DNA from: Lampropedia hyalina DSM 16112
GTDB lineage: Bacteria > Pseudomonadota > Gammaproteobacteria > Burkholderiales > Burkholderiaceae_C
DNA length: 57,507 bases
Assembly: GCF_900129055.1 (NCBI RefSeq)
Contig: NZ_FQUZ01000002.1
Coordinates: forward strand, 1-57,507
Direction of reading: 5' to 3'
The notes beneath the pieces are model-generated. The model was given only the letters and a program-made list of their open reading frames with translations. It had not been told where the DNA came from and did no database searches. Below are positions 38,221 to 47,155 of the stretch, piece after piece. Every line of letters begins with the position of its first letter. Within the stretch, counting starts at the first letter, position 1. A program made the position numbers and the translations under genes.

Positions 38221-39977
38221 AACACTTCCTCCTCGGTGGCTGTGGCCAGAATCTGCGGCTGCACGGCCATGTCCGGCTGCACGTTCAGCAGGCGCAGGGT
38301 TTGCTGCACCACCTGACTGAACACCGGCGCGGCCACCGTGCCGCCGTAGTACACGCCGGCACTGGGTTCGTCGATCATCACGGCCACGACGATGCGCGGA
38401 TTGTCGATCGGGGCAATGCCGGTGAACCAGGAGCGGTGCTTGTTGGACACATAGCCGGAACCCACCTGCTTGCGGGCCGTACCCGACTTGCCGCCCACGG
38501 AATAACCCACCGTTTGCGCCCGCTGCCCCGAACTGCCTGGGCCGGTGGCGGTGTGCAACATGCCTCGCACCAAATCGGCGGTGCGCTGCGAGAACACCTG
38601 CACGCCCACCGCCGGTTCACTGCGCATCAGCAGGGTGGCCGGAATCAGCACCCCGTGGTTGGCAAACACGGTATAGGAACGCGCCAGTTGCAGCAGGCTG
38701 GCGGACATGCCATAGCCATACGACATGGTGGCCTGCTCCACCGGCTTCCAGGTCTTGTAAGGCCGCAGTCGCCCGCTGACCGCACCAGGAAAGCCAATCT
38801 GCGGCCGCTCGCCAAAGCCCAGGGCCGAAAACACCTCCCACATGAAACGCGGCTGCATCTGCAAGGCCAGCTTGGTGGTGCCCACGTTGCTGGACTTCTG
38901 GATGATGCCCTCGGCATTGAGCAGGCCGTGGTTGCGCACATCGGAGAGGCGCACGCCCGTGACGTGGATGGAGCCGGGGCGGGTATCGATGATGGTCTTG
39001 GTGGTGATGATGTTGGCTTCCAGTGCCATGGCCACCGAGAAGGGCTTCATGACCGAGCCAGGTTCAAACACATCGGTGATGGCACGGTTGCGCAATTGCT
39101 CACCGGTGAGCCGCCGCCGGTCCGAGGGGTTGAAGCTGGGGTAGTTGGCCAGAGCCAGAATCTCACCGGTGCGGGCATCCAGCACCACGACACTGCCCGC
39201 CTTGGCTTTCTGGGCTTCCACCTGTTCGGCCAGCTTCTGGTAGGCGAAGAACTGCACCTTGCTGTCGATGGAAAGATGCACGTCCTGGCCATCGACCGGT
39301 TCGATCACATCGCCCACGCCTTCCACCACTTGCCCCAGCCGGTTGCGAATCACCCGGCGCGAACCGGGAATGCCTGCCAGCACCTCGTCGTAGGCCAGTT
39401 CAATGCCTTCCTGCCCCTGATCCTCCACGCTCGTGAACCCCACAATGTGGGCCGCCGCCATGCCCTCCGGGTACTGGCGTTTGTATTCGCGCGTCTGGTG
39501 GATGCCCTTGATCTTGAGCGCGGTGATCTGCTCGCCGACTTCCATATCGACCTGGCGTTTGAGCCAGACGAAAGAACGATCTTCGTTCTCGAAGCGTTTG
39601 AGCAGGGAATCCAGCGGCATGTCCAGCAGCCGCGCCAGATCGGCCAGCTTCGCCCGCTCCTCCGGGCCATTCTGGTTCACATCTTCAGGAATGCCCCAGA
39701 TGCTGGTCGCCGGAATGCTGGATGCCAGAATCTGGCCATTGCGATCCAGAATCTTGCCCCGGTTGGCGGGCAGTGCCAGGGTGCGCGCATAACGCACTTC
39801 ACCCTGACGCTGAAAAAAATCATTGGCAAACACCTGCACATGGGCAGCCTTGGCCAGCAGACCCAGAAACGCCAAGGCCAGCAGACCCACCACAAAACGG
39901 CTGCGCCCCGTGGGAGCCTGACTCTCCAGCAAAGGGCTGCTGCTGTAGGCAACAGGGCGGCTCTTGGGCTTCTTCAC
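38217..39977 (-). CDS. ftsI: septal peptidoglycan transpeptidase FtsI (PBP3)
   Basis: Class B penicillin-binding protein of 586 residues. A short cytoplasmic N-terminus and one membrane anchor (FVVGLLALAFLGLLAKAA, 28-45) are followed by a pedestal domain and the transpeptidase domain with S-V-M-K (Ser308, Lys311), SSN (362-364) and KSGT (497-500). It crosslinks septal peptidoglycan with FtsW. The start is GTG at 39977, overlapping the ftsL stop as GTGA; the stop overlaps murE in the same way. Confidence 0.96.
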   Translation of the reverse strand: MKKPKSRPVAYSSSPLLESQAPTGRSRFVVGLLALAFLGLLAKAAHVQVFANDFFQRQGEVRYARTLALPANRGKILDRNGQILASSIPATSIWGIPEDVNQNGPEERAKLADLARLLDMPLDSLLKRFENEDRSFVWLKRQVDMEVGEQITALKIKGIHQTREYKRQYPEGMAAAHIVGFTSVEDQGQEGIELAYDEVLAGIPGSRRVIRNRLGQVVEGVGDVIEPVDGQDVHLSIDSKVQFFAYQKLAEQVEAQKAKAGSVVVLDARTGEILALANYPSFNPSDRRRLTGEQLRNRAITDVFEPGSVMKPFSVAMALEANIITTKTIIDTRPGSIHVTGVRLSDVRNHGLLNAEGIIQKSSNVGTTKLALQMQPRFMWEVFSALGFGERPQIGFPGAVSGRLRPYKTWKPVEQATMSYGYGMSASLLQLARSYTVFANHGVLIPATLLMRSEPAVGVQVFSQRTADLVRGMLHTATGPGSSGQRAQTVGYSVGGKSGTARKQVGSGYVSNKHRSWFTGIAPIDNPRIVVAVMIDEPSAGVYYGGTVAAPVFSQVVQQTLRLLNVQPDMAVQPQILATATEEEVL

Positions 39978-40369
39978 AGCGCACCTCCATGCTCGGCGGC
40001 CCGGGCTGCTGTCAAAGCCAGCGATCCGGCAGCAGGCACCGCCACCTGCGGCACAGACGACACCGCCGCAGGAGCGACCGCGTTCGCACTGGTGGGTGCC
40101 GGAAAGGGATCGGGCACATAGTGTGTGGTGGTGGGCGAGGCCGACTGCATTTTCAGTTGCTCCCGCGCAAAACTCTCCACCCGCGTGGCTGCCGCCTGGG
40201 CACGCACGGCCACCTTGAGCCGGTCGGAATCGATCTCCAGCTGGCGCGCCAGCGAAACCTCACGGTCCAGTTCGGAATACAGGCGGCGCGAGTCGTACTG
40301 CACCCGCACCAGCCACAGGGCAGAGCCAATCATCAGCAACAGCAACAGCACGTTCAGTCGCGCGATCAT
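39974..40369 (-). CDS. ftsL: cell division protein FtsL
   Basis: Small bitopic division protein of 131 residues. One membrane segment ([20 protein letters not shown], about 6-25) is followed by a heptad-rich coiled coil ([18 protein letters not shown]) that pairs with FtsB, then an Ala/Pro/Val-rich C-terminal tail. It is recognised mainly by position between rsmH and ftsI and by topology. The start at 40369 overlaps the rsmH stop as ATGA. Confidence 0.93.
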   Translation of the reverse strand: MIARLNVLLLLLMIGSALWLVRVQYDSRRLYSELDREVSLARQLEIDSDRLKVAVRAQAAATRVESFAREQLKMQSASPTTTHYVPDPFPAPTSANAVAPAAVSSVPQVAVPAAGSLALTAARAAEHGGAL

Positions 40370-41307
40370 GCCACCACCTCCGTGCGCCGCGCCACGCGCA
40401 TGATGGCACTGCGCGCCCTGGGGTTGTCCTGCACTTCCTGGGCTGATGGCTTGGTGCGCCCCAGTGCCTCCAGCAGCATGGGCCGGGGCGGCGCAAAAGG
40501 AGCCTTGCGGTCGAACACCTGCCGGGAATGCTGCTCGATGAAACGTTTGACGATGCGGTCTTCCAGCGAATGAAAGCTGATGACCACCAACACCCCACCA
40601 GGGCGCAACACCGTCAGCGCAGCCTCCAGTGCCTGTTGCAGCTCGTCCAGCTCCCCATTGATGAAGATGCGCAATGCCTGAAAGGTGCGCGTGGCCGGAT
40701 GCTGGCCCGCTTCCCGGCTGCGCACCACCCCGGCCACCAGGTTGGCGAGTTCCGCCGTGCGGGTGAGCGGGCCTTTGCTCTGCCGGTGGGCCACGATGGC
40801 TCGGGCCACGCTGCCGGCAAAACGCTCCTCGCCATAGTCGCGGATGACGCGGGCGATTTCGTCCGCCTCCGCCTGCGCCAGCCATTGCGCCACGGTCTGG
40901 CCGCGTGTCACGTCCATGCGCATGTCCAGCGGGCCATCGAAACGGAAGCTGAAGCCGCGCTCGGCATCATCGATCTGGGGCGAACTCACGCCCAGGTCCA
41001 TCAACAGTCCGTCCACGCTGTGCGCAGGCAGACTGCCCAGATGCGCAAAACCTTCATGGCGCACCTGCACGCGGCCATCCTCCGCCGCCAGTGCCTGTGC
41101 CACCTCGATGGCCTGCAGATCCTTGTCGAATACCACCAGGGTGGCATCGGCAGGCAAACGCGCCAGCAGGGCGCGCGAATGCCCGCCCCGGCCAAAGGTC
41201 GCATCCACCCATTGGGAAGGACGCGCCGTGCAGGCAACTGCCGCCTCCACAAGCGCGTTCACCGCCTCATGGAGCAAAACCGTGGTGTGTCGCAGCCTCT
41301 CACTCAT
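40366..41307 (-). CDS. rsmH: 16S rRNA (cytosine-1402 N4) methyltransferase RsmH
   Basis: SAM-dependent enzyme of 313 residues. [13 protein letters not shown] opens the protein, [14 protein letters not shown] is the SAM site, and [32 protein letters not shown] and [15 protein letters not shown] are the family blocks. It methylates N4 of C1402 in the decoding centre. ATG 41307 is chosen; the frame opens to a TTG at 41331 directly after mraZ. Confidence 0.95.
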   Translation of the reverse strand: MSERLRHTTVLLHEAVNALVEAAVACTARPSQWVDATFGRGGHSRALLARLPADATLVVFDKDLQAIEVAQALAAEDGRVQVRHEGFAHLGSLPAHSVDGLLMDLGVSSPQIDDAERGFSFRFDGPLDMRMDVTRGQTVAQWLAQAEADEIARVIRDYGEERFAGSVARAIVAHRQSKGPLTRTAELANLVAGVVRSREAGQHPATRTFQALRIFINGELDELQQALEAALTVLRPGGVLVVISFHSLEDRIVKRFIEQHSRQVFDRKAPFAPPRPMLLEALGRTKPSAQEVQDNPRARSAIMRVARRTEVVA

Positions 41308-41331
41308 GCCAGCCCAACGCTCAAAACCCAA

Positions 41332-41766
41332 CTAAAAAACCAAATGATTGATGACTTCCGCCGGCATCTCCTTGCCCAGCACCTGTGCCTGCTGCGCGTC
41401 ATGGGTTGCGCGATCCCAGAGTTCCAGATACGCGCCCATGCCCAACAGGATCGCTTCCCGCTCCAGACCCACCGCCCGGCGCAGTTCCGGCGATACCAGC
41501 ACACGCCCGGAGCCATCCATCTCCACGTCCGTGGCATTGCCCACCAGAATGCGTTTCCACCACTGCATGGACATGGGCAATTGCAGGATTTTCTCGCGCT
41601 GCCGCTCCCAGACGATGCGTGGATACAACAACAGGCATCCTTCCGGGCTGCGCGTGATGGTCAGCCCACCCGCATCCTGTTCCAGCAGCGCGTCACGATG
41701 CCGGGCCGGTATCGACAGCCGCCCCTTCGCATCCAGACTCAATGAAGAACATCCCTGAAAAAGCAT
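41332..41766 (-). CDS. mraZ: transcriptional regulator MraZ
   Basis: DNA-binding regulator of 144 residues with two AbrB-like halves, each carrying the D-x-x-x-R motif: LDAKGRLSIPARHR (about 11-24) and MDGSGRVLVSPELR (about 83-96). In characterised bacteria MraZ forms a ring and represses or tunes its own dcw operon by binding repeated boxes upstream. Three such boxes lie 44-68 bases upstream of this start. It is the first gene of the cluster. Confidence 0.95.
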   Translation of the reverse strand: MLFQGCSSLSLDAKGRLSIPARHRDALLEQDAGGLTITRSPEGCLLLYPRIVWERQREKILQLPMSMQWWKRILVGNATDVEMDGSGRVLVSPELRRAVGLEREAILLGMGAYLELWDRATHDAQQAQVLGKEMPAEVINHLVF

Positions 41767-41809
41767 GTGTTTTCGTCACGCCCGCATGTATGGACATTTG
41801 CGCAAAAAA

Positions 41810-41834
41810 CCCACTCTCACCCACTTTTTGCCAC
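41810..41834 (-). promoter_or_regulatory. MraZ operator: three GTGGN boxes at 10-base spacing
   Basis: Read leftward the sequence is GTGGC-AAAAA-GTGGG-TGAGA-GTGGG, three boxes separated by exactly 5 bases. This matches the direct-repeat operator of MraZ proteins (TGGGN5-type repeats). The extended -10-like TGCTACAGT lies just upstream (41841-41849), so bound MraZ would cover the transcription start. The repeat is seen directly; its role follows from the MraZ family. Confidence 0.85.
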
Positions 41835-41905
41835 TTTCCGACACTGTAGCAGGATTTTATCCCCTTTTGTTACAACCCCTATTTTTTTTCAGTGTTATCA
41901 ATAGG

Positions 41906-41940
41906 TTAGCCCTCATGTTGCAAAGCACCATGAGGGCTAA
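41906..41940 (-). terminator. 12-bp dyad between hslU and mraZ
   Basis: TTAGCCCTCATG-N11-CATGAGGGCTAA is a perfect 12-bp inverted repeat 72 bases after the hslU stop, flanked by AT-rich DNA. Position suggests the end of the hslVU transcript. No T-tract follows on the minus strand, so a factor-dependent end, RNA processing site or protein-binding site is also possible. Confidence 0.5.
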
Positions 41941-42011
41941 ATATTCTTCAAAATTAATGGGTTAGACCCGCCGCCCAATCATTTAACCAAGTCGGGGCAC
42001 TCTTGCGGCCA

Positions 42012-43349
42012 TTACAAAATATAACGCGACAAATCCTCATCCTGGCTCAAGGTTTCGAGCCGTTGATTGACATATTCGGCATTGATGGCAATGGTCTGCC
42101 CATCCAGCCGCGCCGCATCGAAGCTGACTTCGTCGAGGAGACGCTCCATGACCGTGGAAAGCCGACGCGCACCAATATTCTCGGTTCTCTCATTGACTTC
42201 GTACGCAATCTGTGCAATGCGCTCGATGCCATCCGGGGCAAAATCCAGATGCACGTTCTCGGTGGCCAGCAATGCCTGGTACTGGCGCGTGATGGACGCA
42301 TCGGTGGACACCAGAATGGCCTTGAAGTCTTGCACCGACAGCGACTCCAGTTCCACCCGAATCGGGAAACGCCCCTGCAATTCGGGAATGAGGTCGCTGG
42401 GCTTGCTCAGATGGAAGGCCCCCGATGCCACGAACAGAATGTGGTCGGTCTTGACCAGACCGTACTTGGTCTGCACGGTCGTGCCTTCCACCAGCGGCAG
42501 CAGGTCACGTTGCACGCCCTGGCGCGATACGTCGGAGCCGGATGCCTCCTGGCGCACCGCCACCTTGTCGATCTCGTCGATGAAGACGATGCCGTTCTGC
42601 TCGGCATTGGCCAAGGCCCTGGCGCGGATTTCCTCCTCGTTCACCAGTCCAGCCGCCTCCTCGTCCACAAGCAGCTTGCGTGCCTCGCCAATCTTGATCT
42701 TGCGGCGTTTCTTGCGATCCTGCTGCAACTGGCTCATCCAGTCGCGCAGGTTTTCGGCCATGTCCTGCATCCCGGCAGGCCCCATGATCTCGAACTGCGG
42801 CTTGGCATCGGTCAGTTCCAGTTCGATTTCCTTGTCGTCCAGTTGCCCTTCGCGCAGTTTCTTGCGGAATACCTGCCGCGCCGCGCCTTCGCTCTTGAGC
42901 GTCAGGTCGTTGCCTGCGGTCGCAGAAGCCGGTGCAGTGGGAATCAGCGCATCGAGGATGCGGTCTTCGGCTGCGTCTTCGGCGCGGGTGCGCACCTGGC
43001 GCAGTTGCACTTCACGCTCCAGCTTGACGGAGACTTCCAGCAGGTCGCGGATGATGGAATCCACGTCCTTGCCCACATAGCCCACTTCGGTGAACTTGGT
43101 CGCCTCCACCTTGATGAAGGGCGCGTCGGCCAGCCGCGCCAGACGGCGGGCAATCTCGGTCTTGCCCACGCCGGTGGGGCCGATCATCAGAATGTTCTTG
43201 GGGGTGATTTCTGCGCGCAGGCCTTCATCGACCTGCTGTCTGCGCCAGCGGTTGCGCAGTGCGATGGCCACGGCACGCTTGGCGGCGTTCTGCCCCACCA
43301 CATGCCGATCCAGTTCCGAAACAATCTCCTGCGGTGTCATTGACGACAT
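42012..43349 (-). CDS. hslU: HslU, ATPase subunit of the HslVU protease
   Basis: AAA+ unfoldase of 445 residues that feeds proteins into the HslV peptidase. The N-terminal [20 protein letters not shown], Walker A GPTGVGKT (near 58), an intermediate (I) domain of about 120 residues, Walker [11 protein letters not shown] and the sensor region are present. The C-terminus ...[12 protein letters not shown] is the tail that inserts into HslV. It is 58 bases downstream of hslV in a heat-shock operon. Confidence 0.97.
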   Translation of the reverse strand: MSSMTPQEIVSELDRHVVGQNAAKRAVAIALRNRWRRQQVDEGLRAEITPKNILMIGPTGVGKTEIARRLARLADAPFIKVEATKFTEVGYVGKDVDSIIRDLLEVSVKLEREVQLRQVRTRAEDAAEDRILDALIPTAPASATAGNDLTLKSEGAARQVFRKKLREGQLDDKEIELELTDAKPQFEIMGPAGMQDMAENLRDWMSQLQQDRKKRRKIKIGEARKLLVDEEAAGLVNEEEIRARALANAEQNGIVFIDEIDKVAVRQEASGSDVSRQGVQRDLLPLVEGTTVQTKYGLVKTDHILFVASGAFHLSKPSDLIPELQGRFPIRVELESLSVQDFKAILVSTDASITRQYQALLATENVHLDFAPDGIERIAQIAYEVNERTENIGARRLSTVMERLLDEVSFDAARLDGQTIAINAEYVNQRLETLSQDEDLSRYIL

Positions 43350-43407
43350 ACGCCTATCCTTTTTCCGTTTGCAAAATTCCCGGTGACGCTCCCCGAACCC
43401 GGCGGGT

Positions 43408-43956
43408 TCAGAGCACTTCGATGGTGTGGTTCAGGTTGGTATAGATGCACAGCTCGCCCGCAATTTGCAGGGACTGCCTGACAATGTCCTCGGCGGACAG
43501 GGCGGAATGCGCCAGCAGGGCCTTGGCCGCCGAATGGGCATACGCCCCGCCGGATCCGATGGCCACGATGCCCTGCTCCGGCTCCAGCACATCGCCATTG
43601 CCGGTGATGATGAGCGAGGCTTCGCGGTCGGCCACAGCCAGCATGGCTTCGAGGCGGCGCAGCACGCGGTCGGTGCGCCATTCCTTGGTCAGCTCGATGG
43701 CCGCACGCGGCAGGTTGCCCTGGTGCTTTTCCAGCTTGGCCTCGAACCGCTCGAACAGCGTAAAGGCATCGGCGGTGGCTCCGGCAAAACCGGCCAGCAC
43801 CTTGCCGTGGTAGAGCTTGCGCACCTTGCGGGCGGTGCCCTTGACGACGATATGGCCCAGCGTGACCTGGCCATCGCCGCCAATCGCCACCTGGGTGCTG
43901 CCATCGGGGAGCGTGCGGCGCACGCTCAAGATCGTGGTTCCGTGAAATTGTTCCAT
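43408..43956 (-). CDS. hslV: HslV, peptidase subunit of the HslVU protease
   Basis: Proteasome-like threonine peptidase of 182 residues. After a short propeptide (MEQFHG, typical of betaproteobacteria) the catalytic Thr starts [23 protein letters not shown] and [17 protein letters not shown] follow as in the family. The start at 43956 is fixed by the conserved propeptide, yet no ribosome-binding site precedes it and the sigma-32 -10 box ends only 9 bases upstream. A GAACCC-GCC-GGGTTC hairpin (43395-43409) overlaps the stop codon. Confidence 0.96.
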   Translation of the reverse strand: MEQFHGTTILSVRRTLPDGSTQVAIGGDGQVTLGHIVVKGTARKVRKLYHGKVLAGFAGATADAFTLFERFEAKLEKHQGNLPRAAIELTKEWRTDRVLRRLEAMLAVADREASLIITGNGDVLEPEQGIVAIGSGGAYAHSAAKALLAHSALSAEDIVRQSLQIAGELCIYTNLNHTIEVL

Positions 43957-43965
43957 AGCTACTGT

Positions 43966-43993
43966 ACATGGGGGATATCCGTGTGTCTGCAAG
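43966..43993 (-). promoter_or_regulatory. sigma-32 (heat-shock) promoter of hslVU
   Basis: Leftward CTTGCAG (43987-43993), a 13-base spacer and CCCCATGT (43966-43973) match the heat-shock consensus CTTGAAA-N11-16-CCCCATNT at all but two positions. hslVU is a heat-shock operon in other proteobacteria. With the usual distance the start site falls 0-4 bases before the hslV ATG. Confidence 0.85.
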
Positions 43994-44199
43994 AGGGGCG
44001 CAGCACAATTTCATGCACAGGTGCGAAATCCGCCAGATGCCACGATCAGGGCTTCTACAATGGCAATTGGCAGAGGCTGCATGCGTGGAGAAAGGATGCC
44101 CGGACGGCGGAACTTCACGTCATTCCCACGCTCTGCGAATACACCTTGCTGACTCTGGCGATCAACCACCCGCTATTTCGACTTCCCGGAGATTTTCCC

Positions 44200-44838
44200 T
44201 TGAACGCCCAGACAGAACACTGCTTCCTGAACGGCCTGGCAGGCCGCATCGAGGCCCTGCACGACCGCGCCGTGCCACGCAGCGACGGCATGGTCAGAGG
44301 CACGGCCATCGTGGCACACCCGCACCCCCTGTTTGCCGGGACGATGAACAACAAGGTGGTGCAGACCCTGGCGCGCGCACTGGCACAGGATGGCTGGGAT
44401 ACCTGGCGTTTCAACTTTCGCGGGGTCGGGCAGTCCGAAGGAGTCCATGACCACGGCATCGGCGAGGCACAAGACCTGCTGCATGTCATCGAACAGGTGG
44501 CCCCCACCGGCACACTGGCCCTGGCAGGCTTCTCGTTCGGCACCTTCGTGATCGGGCAGGCCGTGCAGACCCTGCACCCGCAGCGCGACATCGCCAGCCT
44601 GCTGTATGTGGGCACGGCCGCCAGCCGTTTTGCGATTCCGGCCATTCCAGAGGAACTGCACCCGCGCACACTGGTCATTCATGGCGAGGACGATGACACC
44701 GTGCCATTGACCTGCGTGCAGGACTGGGCGCGGCCCCAGACCCTGCCCGTGCTGGTCGTGCCGCAAACCGAGCATTTCTTTCACGGCAGACAGATTCTGC
44801 TGAAGACCCTGGCTGCCCGGCACCTGCGCAGCATCTGA
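44200..44838 (+). CDS. alpha/beta hydrolase
   Basis: Serine hydrolase-fold protein of 212 residues. IVAHPHPLFAGTMNNKVVQT (about 37-56) carries the HPHP oxyanion-type loop of this branch, FNFRGVGQSEG follows, the nucleophile elbow is GFSFG (near 108), and IHGEDDDTVPL and EHFFHG supply Asp and His. The substrate is unknown. The likely start is TTG at 44200, with GGAG 8 bases upstream and a family-like N-terminus (NAQTEHCFLNG); no in-frame ATG fits. It diverges from hslV and lies 69 bases before the carboxypeptidase gene. Confidence 0.82.
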   Translation: MNAQTEHCFLNGLAGRIEALHDRAVPRSDGMVRGTAIVAHPHPLFAGTMNNKVVQTLARALAQDGWDTWRFNFRGVGQSEGVHDHGIGEAQDLLHVIEQVAPTGTLALAGFSFGTFVIGQAVQTLHPQRDIASLLYVGTAASRFAIPAIPEELHPRTLVIHGEDDDTVPLTCVQDWARPQTLPVLVVPQTEHFFHGRQILLKTLAARHLRSI

Positions 44839-44907
44839 TGCAGGCAGGCGGCCAGCCTCATTCCCGCTTCTTGTTTCCCCTCTTTGAACTATCGGACAGT
44901 GACTCTT

Positions 44908-46113
44908 ATGTTTTCCCGCATCCTGCGCGCCCTGCACCTCAGGCTCGACGGCCACCATCCCTGGATGGCCACCCTGTTCATCACCCTCACACTGGCCTGC
45001 GCCCTGCCGGCCCAGGCGCAGATGAACATCTCGCCTCCCGAAATCGCCGCCCGCAACTACCTGCTGCTGGACGTGACCGCCAGTCAGGTGCTGGCGGCCA
45101 AGAACATCGAGGAGCCTGTGGAGCAGGCATCGCTGACCAAGCTGATGACCGCCTATGTGGTATTCGATGCCCTGCGTGCCCAGAAAATCAGCCTGACGCA
45201 AACCCTGCCGGTGAGCGAACGCGCCTGGAAAATGCCCGGCTCGCGCATGTTCATCGACCCGAAAATGCAGGTGGCCGTCGATGACCTGCTCAAGGGCATG
45301 ATCGTGCAGTCGGGCAACGATGCCACCACCGCACTGGCCGAAGGCGTGGGCGGCACCGTCGAGCACTTCGTCAAGCTGATGAACGACCAGGCCAAGGCCC
45401 TGGGCATGAACGACACCACCTACAAGAACCCCGAAGGACTGACCGAACCAGGGCATCTTTCGACCGCGCGCGACCTGAGCATTCTCGCCACCAGCCTGAT
45501 GCGCGAGTTCCCCGAGTACATGCACTACTACTCCACCAAGCACTACCGCTATCCCGGCACCCCGGAGGCCAATGGCAACAACCGCAACCTGCTGCTGTTC
45601 CGCGACCCCAGCGTGGACGGCCTGAAGACCGGCTACACCAAGGCAGCAGGCTTCTGCCTGGTCTCCACCTCCCAGCGGGAAGTACCCAACGTGGGCCAAC
45701 GCCGCCTGCTGGCCATCGTGCTGGGAGCCGACAGCGAAAACAGCCGCGCCACCGAAAGCCAGAAACTGCTGAACTGGGGCTACACGGCCTTTGATGCCGT
45801 CAAACTGTTTGAAGGCCGTCAGGCCATGGCCACGCCCAGCGTCTGGAAAGGCAGTGCCAGCACCATCCAGATCGGCAGTCACGACCCCGTGGTCGTCGCC
45901 CTGCCCACCGGCTCGGCCGGACAACTCACCACCAGCATCGAGCGACCCGATCCGCTGCTGGCTCCGCTGTACCTCGACCAGTCCATCGGCACCCTGAAAA
46001 TCAGCCTGGGCAATACCGTGCTGAAGGAAGTGCCCGTTGTGGCCCTGGAAGACGTGAGCCAGGCTGGATTCCTGGGCCGCACCTGGGACAGCATCCGCCT
46101 CTGGATTCAATAA
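44908..46113 (+). CDS. dacA: D-alanyl-D-alanine carboxypeptidase (PBP5/DacA type)
   Basis: Periplasmic class C penicillin-binding protein of 401 residues that removes the terminal D-Ala of peptidoglycan stems. A signal peptide (FITLTLACALPAQAQ, cleavage near 38) precedes the peptidase domain with SLTK (75-78), SGN (135-137) and KTG (240-242). The PBP5 C-terminal domain (about 295-385) and an amphipathic membrane-binding end (FLGRTWDSIRLWIQ) follow. ATG 44908 gives a proper signal peptide; TTG 44884 is an alternative. Confidence 0.93.
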   Translation: MFSRILRALHLRLDGHHPWMATLFITLTLACALPAQAQMNISPPEIAARNYLLLDVTASQVLAAKNIEEPVEQASLTKLMTAYVVFDALRAQKISLTQTLPVSERAWKMPGSRMFIDPKMQVAVDDLLKGMIVQSGNDATTALAEGVGGTVEHFVKLMNDQAKALGMNDTTYKNPEGLTEPGHLSTARDLSILATSLMREFPEYMHYYSTKHYRYPGTPEANGNNRNLLLFRDPSVDGLKTGYTKAAGFCLVSTSQREVPNVGQRRLLAIVLGADSENSRATESQKLLNWGYTAFDAVKLFEGRQAMATPSVWKGSASTIQIGSHDPVVVALPTGSAGQLTTSIERPDPLLAPLYLDQSIGTLKISLGNTVLKEVPVVALEDVSQAGFLGRTWDSIRLWIQ

Positions 46114-46207
46114 CGATTTCACAACCCCGGAATCTGCTGGCACATGAACGCGGTCGCACTGCTGCGTACGCCATGCCAGCAGCTCCCCCGACACAAGGAG
46201 TGCCCGC

Positions 46208-47089
46208 ATGGCCCGACATCCGTATTCATGGCTGATTCCACTGGGCTTGGCGGCCGCTCTGGCCGCCTGTAGCACCACACCTCCGGCTTCCTCTCGCAAG
46301 CCACAGGGCGTCGATGCGACAGCCACGACACCCATCCCGCAGCCCTCCGCCGCGACATCCCCCTCTCTCTCCGCCCAGCACCTGCTGGACTACCACTGGC
46401 AACTGGAGCAAATCCGCCTGCCTTCCGGTCAGGAAGACCAGCAGTACCGTCAGCACCGGCAGGCGGGCCACCCACCCGTGCAACTGAGCTTCTTCAGCGA
46501 AGACCGACTGAGCGTACAGAACCTCTGCAATGGGCTGGGTGCCTCCTACCAGATCACCGGCCAGCGTATCAGCACCGGCTCCACCGTCAGCACCCAGCGC
46601 ATGTGCAGTGAGCCTGGACTGATGCAACTGGAGCGGCAAATCGGCACGGCACTGGGCCAGCTCTCGCACTGGCACATTGCGCAGCAGGCTTCCGCCGCCG
46701 GTACTGCCCCCAGCCTGACCCTGCAACTCGAGCTGGCCGATGGCAGCCAATGGATACTGTCAGGCGTACCCACCGATACCACCCGCTACGGCAGTGCCCC
46801 CGAACGCATCTTCCTGGAAGTGGCCCCCGAACTGGAGGCCTGCTCCCACCCGCTGATTCCCGATGCCCAGTGCCTGCGCGTGCGCAGCGTCGAATACGAT
46901 GGGCAGGGACTGCTGGTGCGCAAGGGCGAGTGGGAAACCTTCCACGGAGCCATCGACGGCTTCGCCTTTGAACCGGGCGTGCGCAACATTCTGCGCATCC
47001 ACCGCTACACGCTCCAGAATCCACCCGCCGATGCCTCGCGCTACGCGTATGTACTGGATATGCGCGTGGAAAGCGAGCGGCTTCGCTAG
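46208..47089 (+). CDS. META/DUF4377-like envelope lipoprotein
   Basis: Predicted lipoprotein of 293 residues. The signal peptide ends in the lipobox LAAC (Cys21), so Lnt could acylate it. After a Pro/Ser-rich spacer the region LLDYHWQLEQIRLPSG to about residue 180 resembles a META (HslJ-like) domain, and the last 90 residues (ERIFLEVAPELEACS, CLRVRSVEYDGQG, WETFHGAIDGF, YVLDMRVESERL) resemble DUF4377. Such proteins are envelope-located and often stress-linked; function is not established. CAAGGAG precedes the ATG by 9 bases. The stop is TAG. Confidence 0.8.
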   Translation: MARHPYSWLIPLGLAAALAACSTTPPASSRKPQGVDATATTPIPQPSAATSPSLSAQHLLDYHWQLEQIRLPSGQEDQQYRQHRQAGHPPVQLSFFSEDRLSVQNLCNGLGASYQITGQRISTGSTVSTQRMCSEPGLMQLERQIGTALGQLSHWHIAQQASAAGTAPSLTLQLELADGSQWILSGVPTDTTRYGSAPERIFLEVAPELEACSHPLIPDAQCLRVRSVEYDGQGLLVRKGEWETFHGAIDGFAFEPGVRNILRIHRYTLQNPPADASRYAYVLDMRVESERLR

Positions 47090-47155
47090 AATCCGCGCTG
47101 TCACTGAACTGACACCACCGACTGACTTCATTCTAAAAAACGAAAGGCAAACGAC

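Noticed and set aside
42003-46335. Long antisense frames opposite hslU, the carboxypeptidase gene and the hydrolase gene
   Set aside because: The true genes on the other strand carry complete catalytic motifs; the antisense products show no domain.
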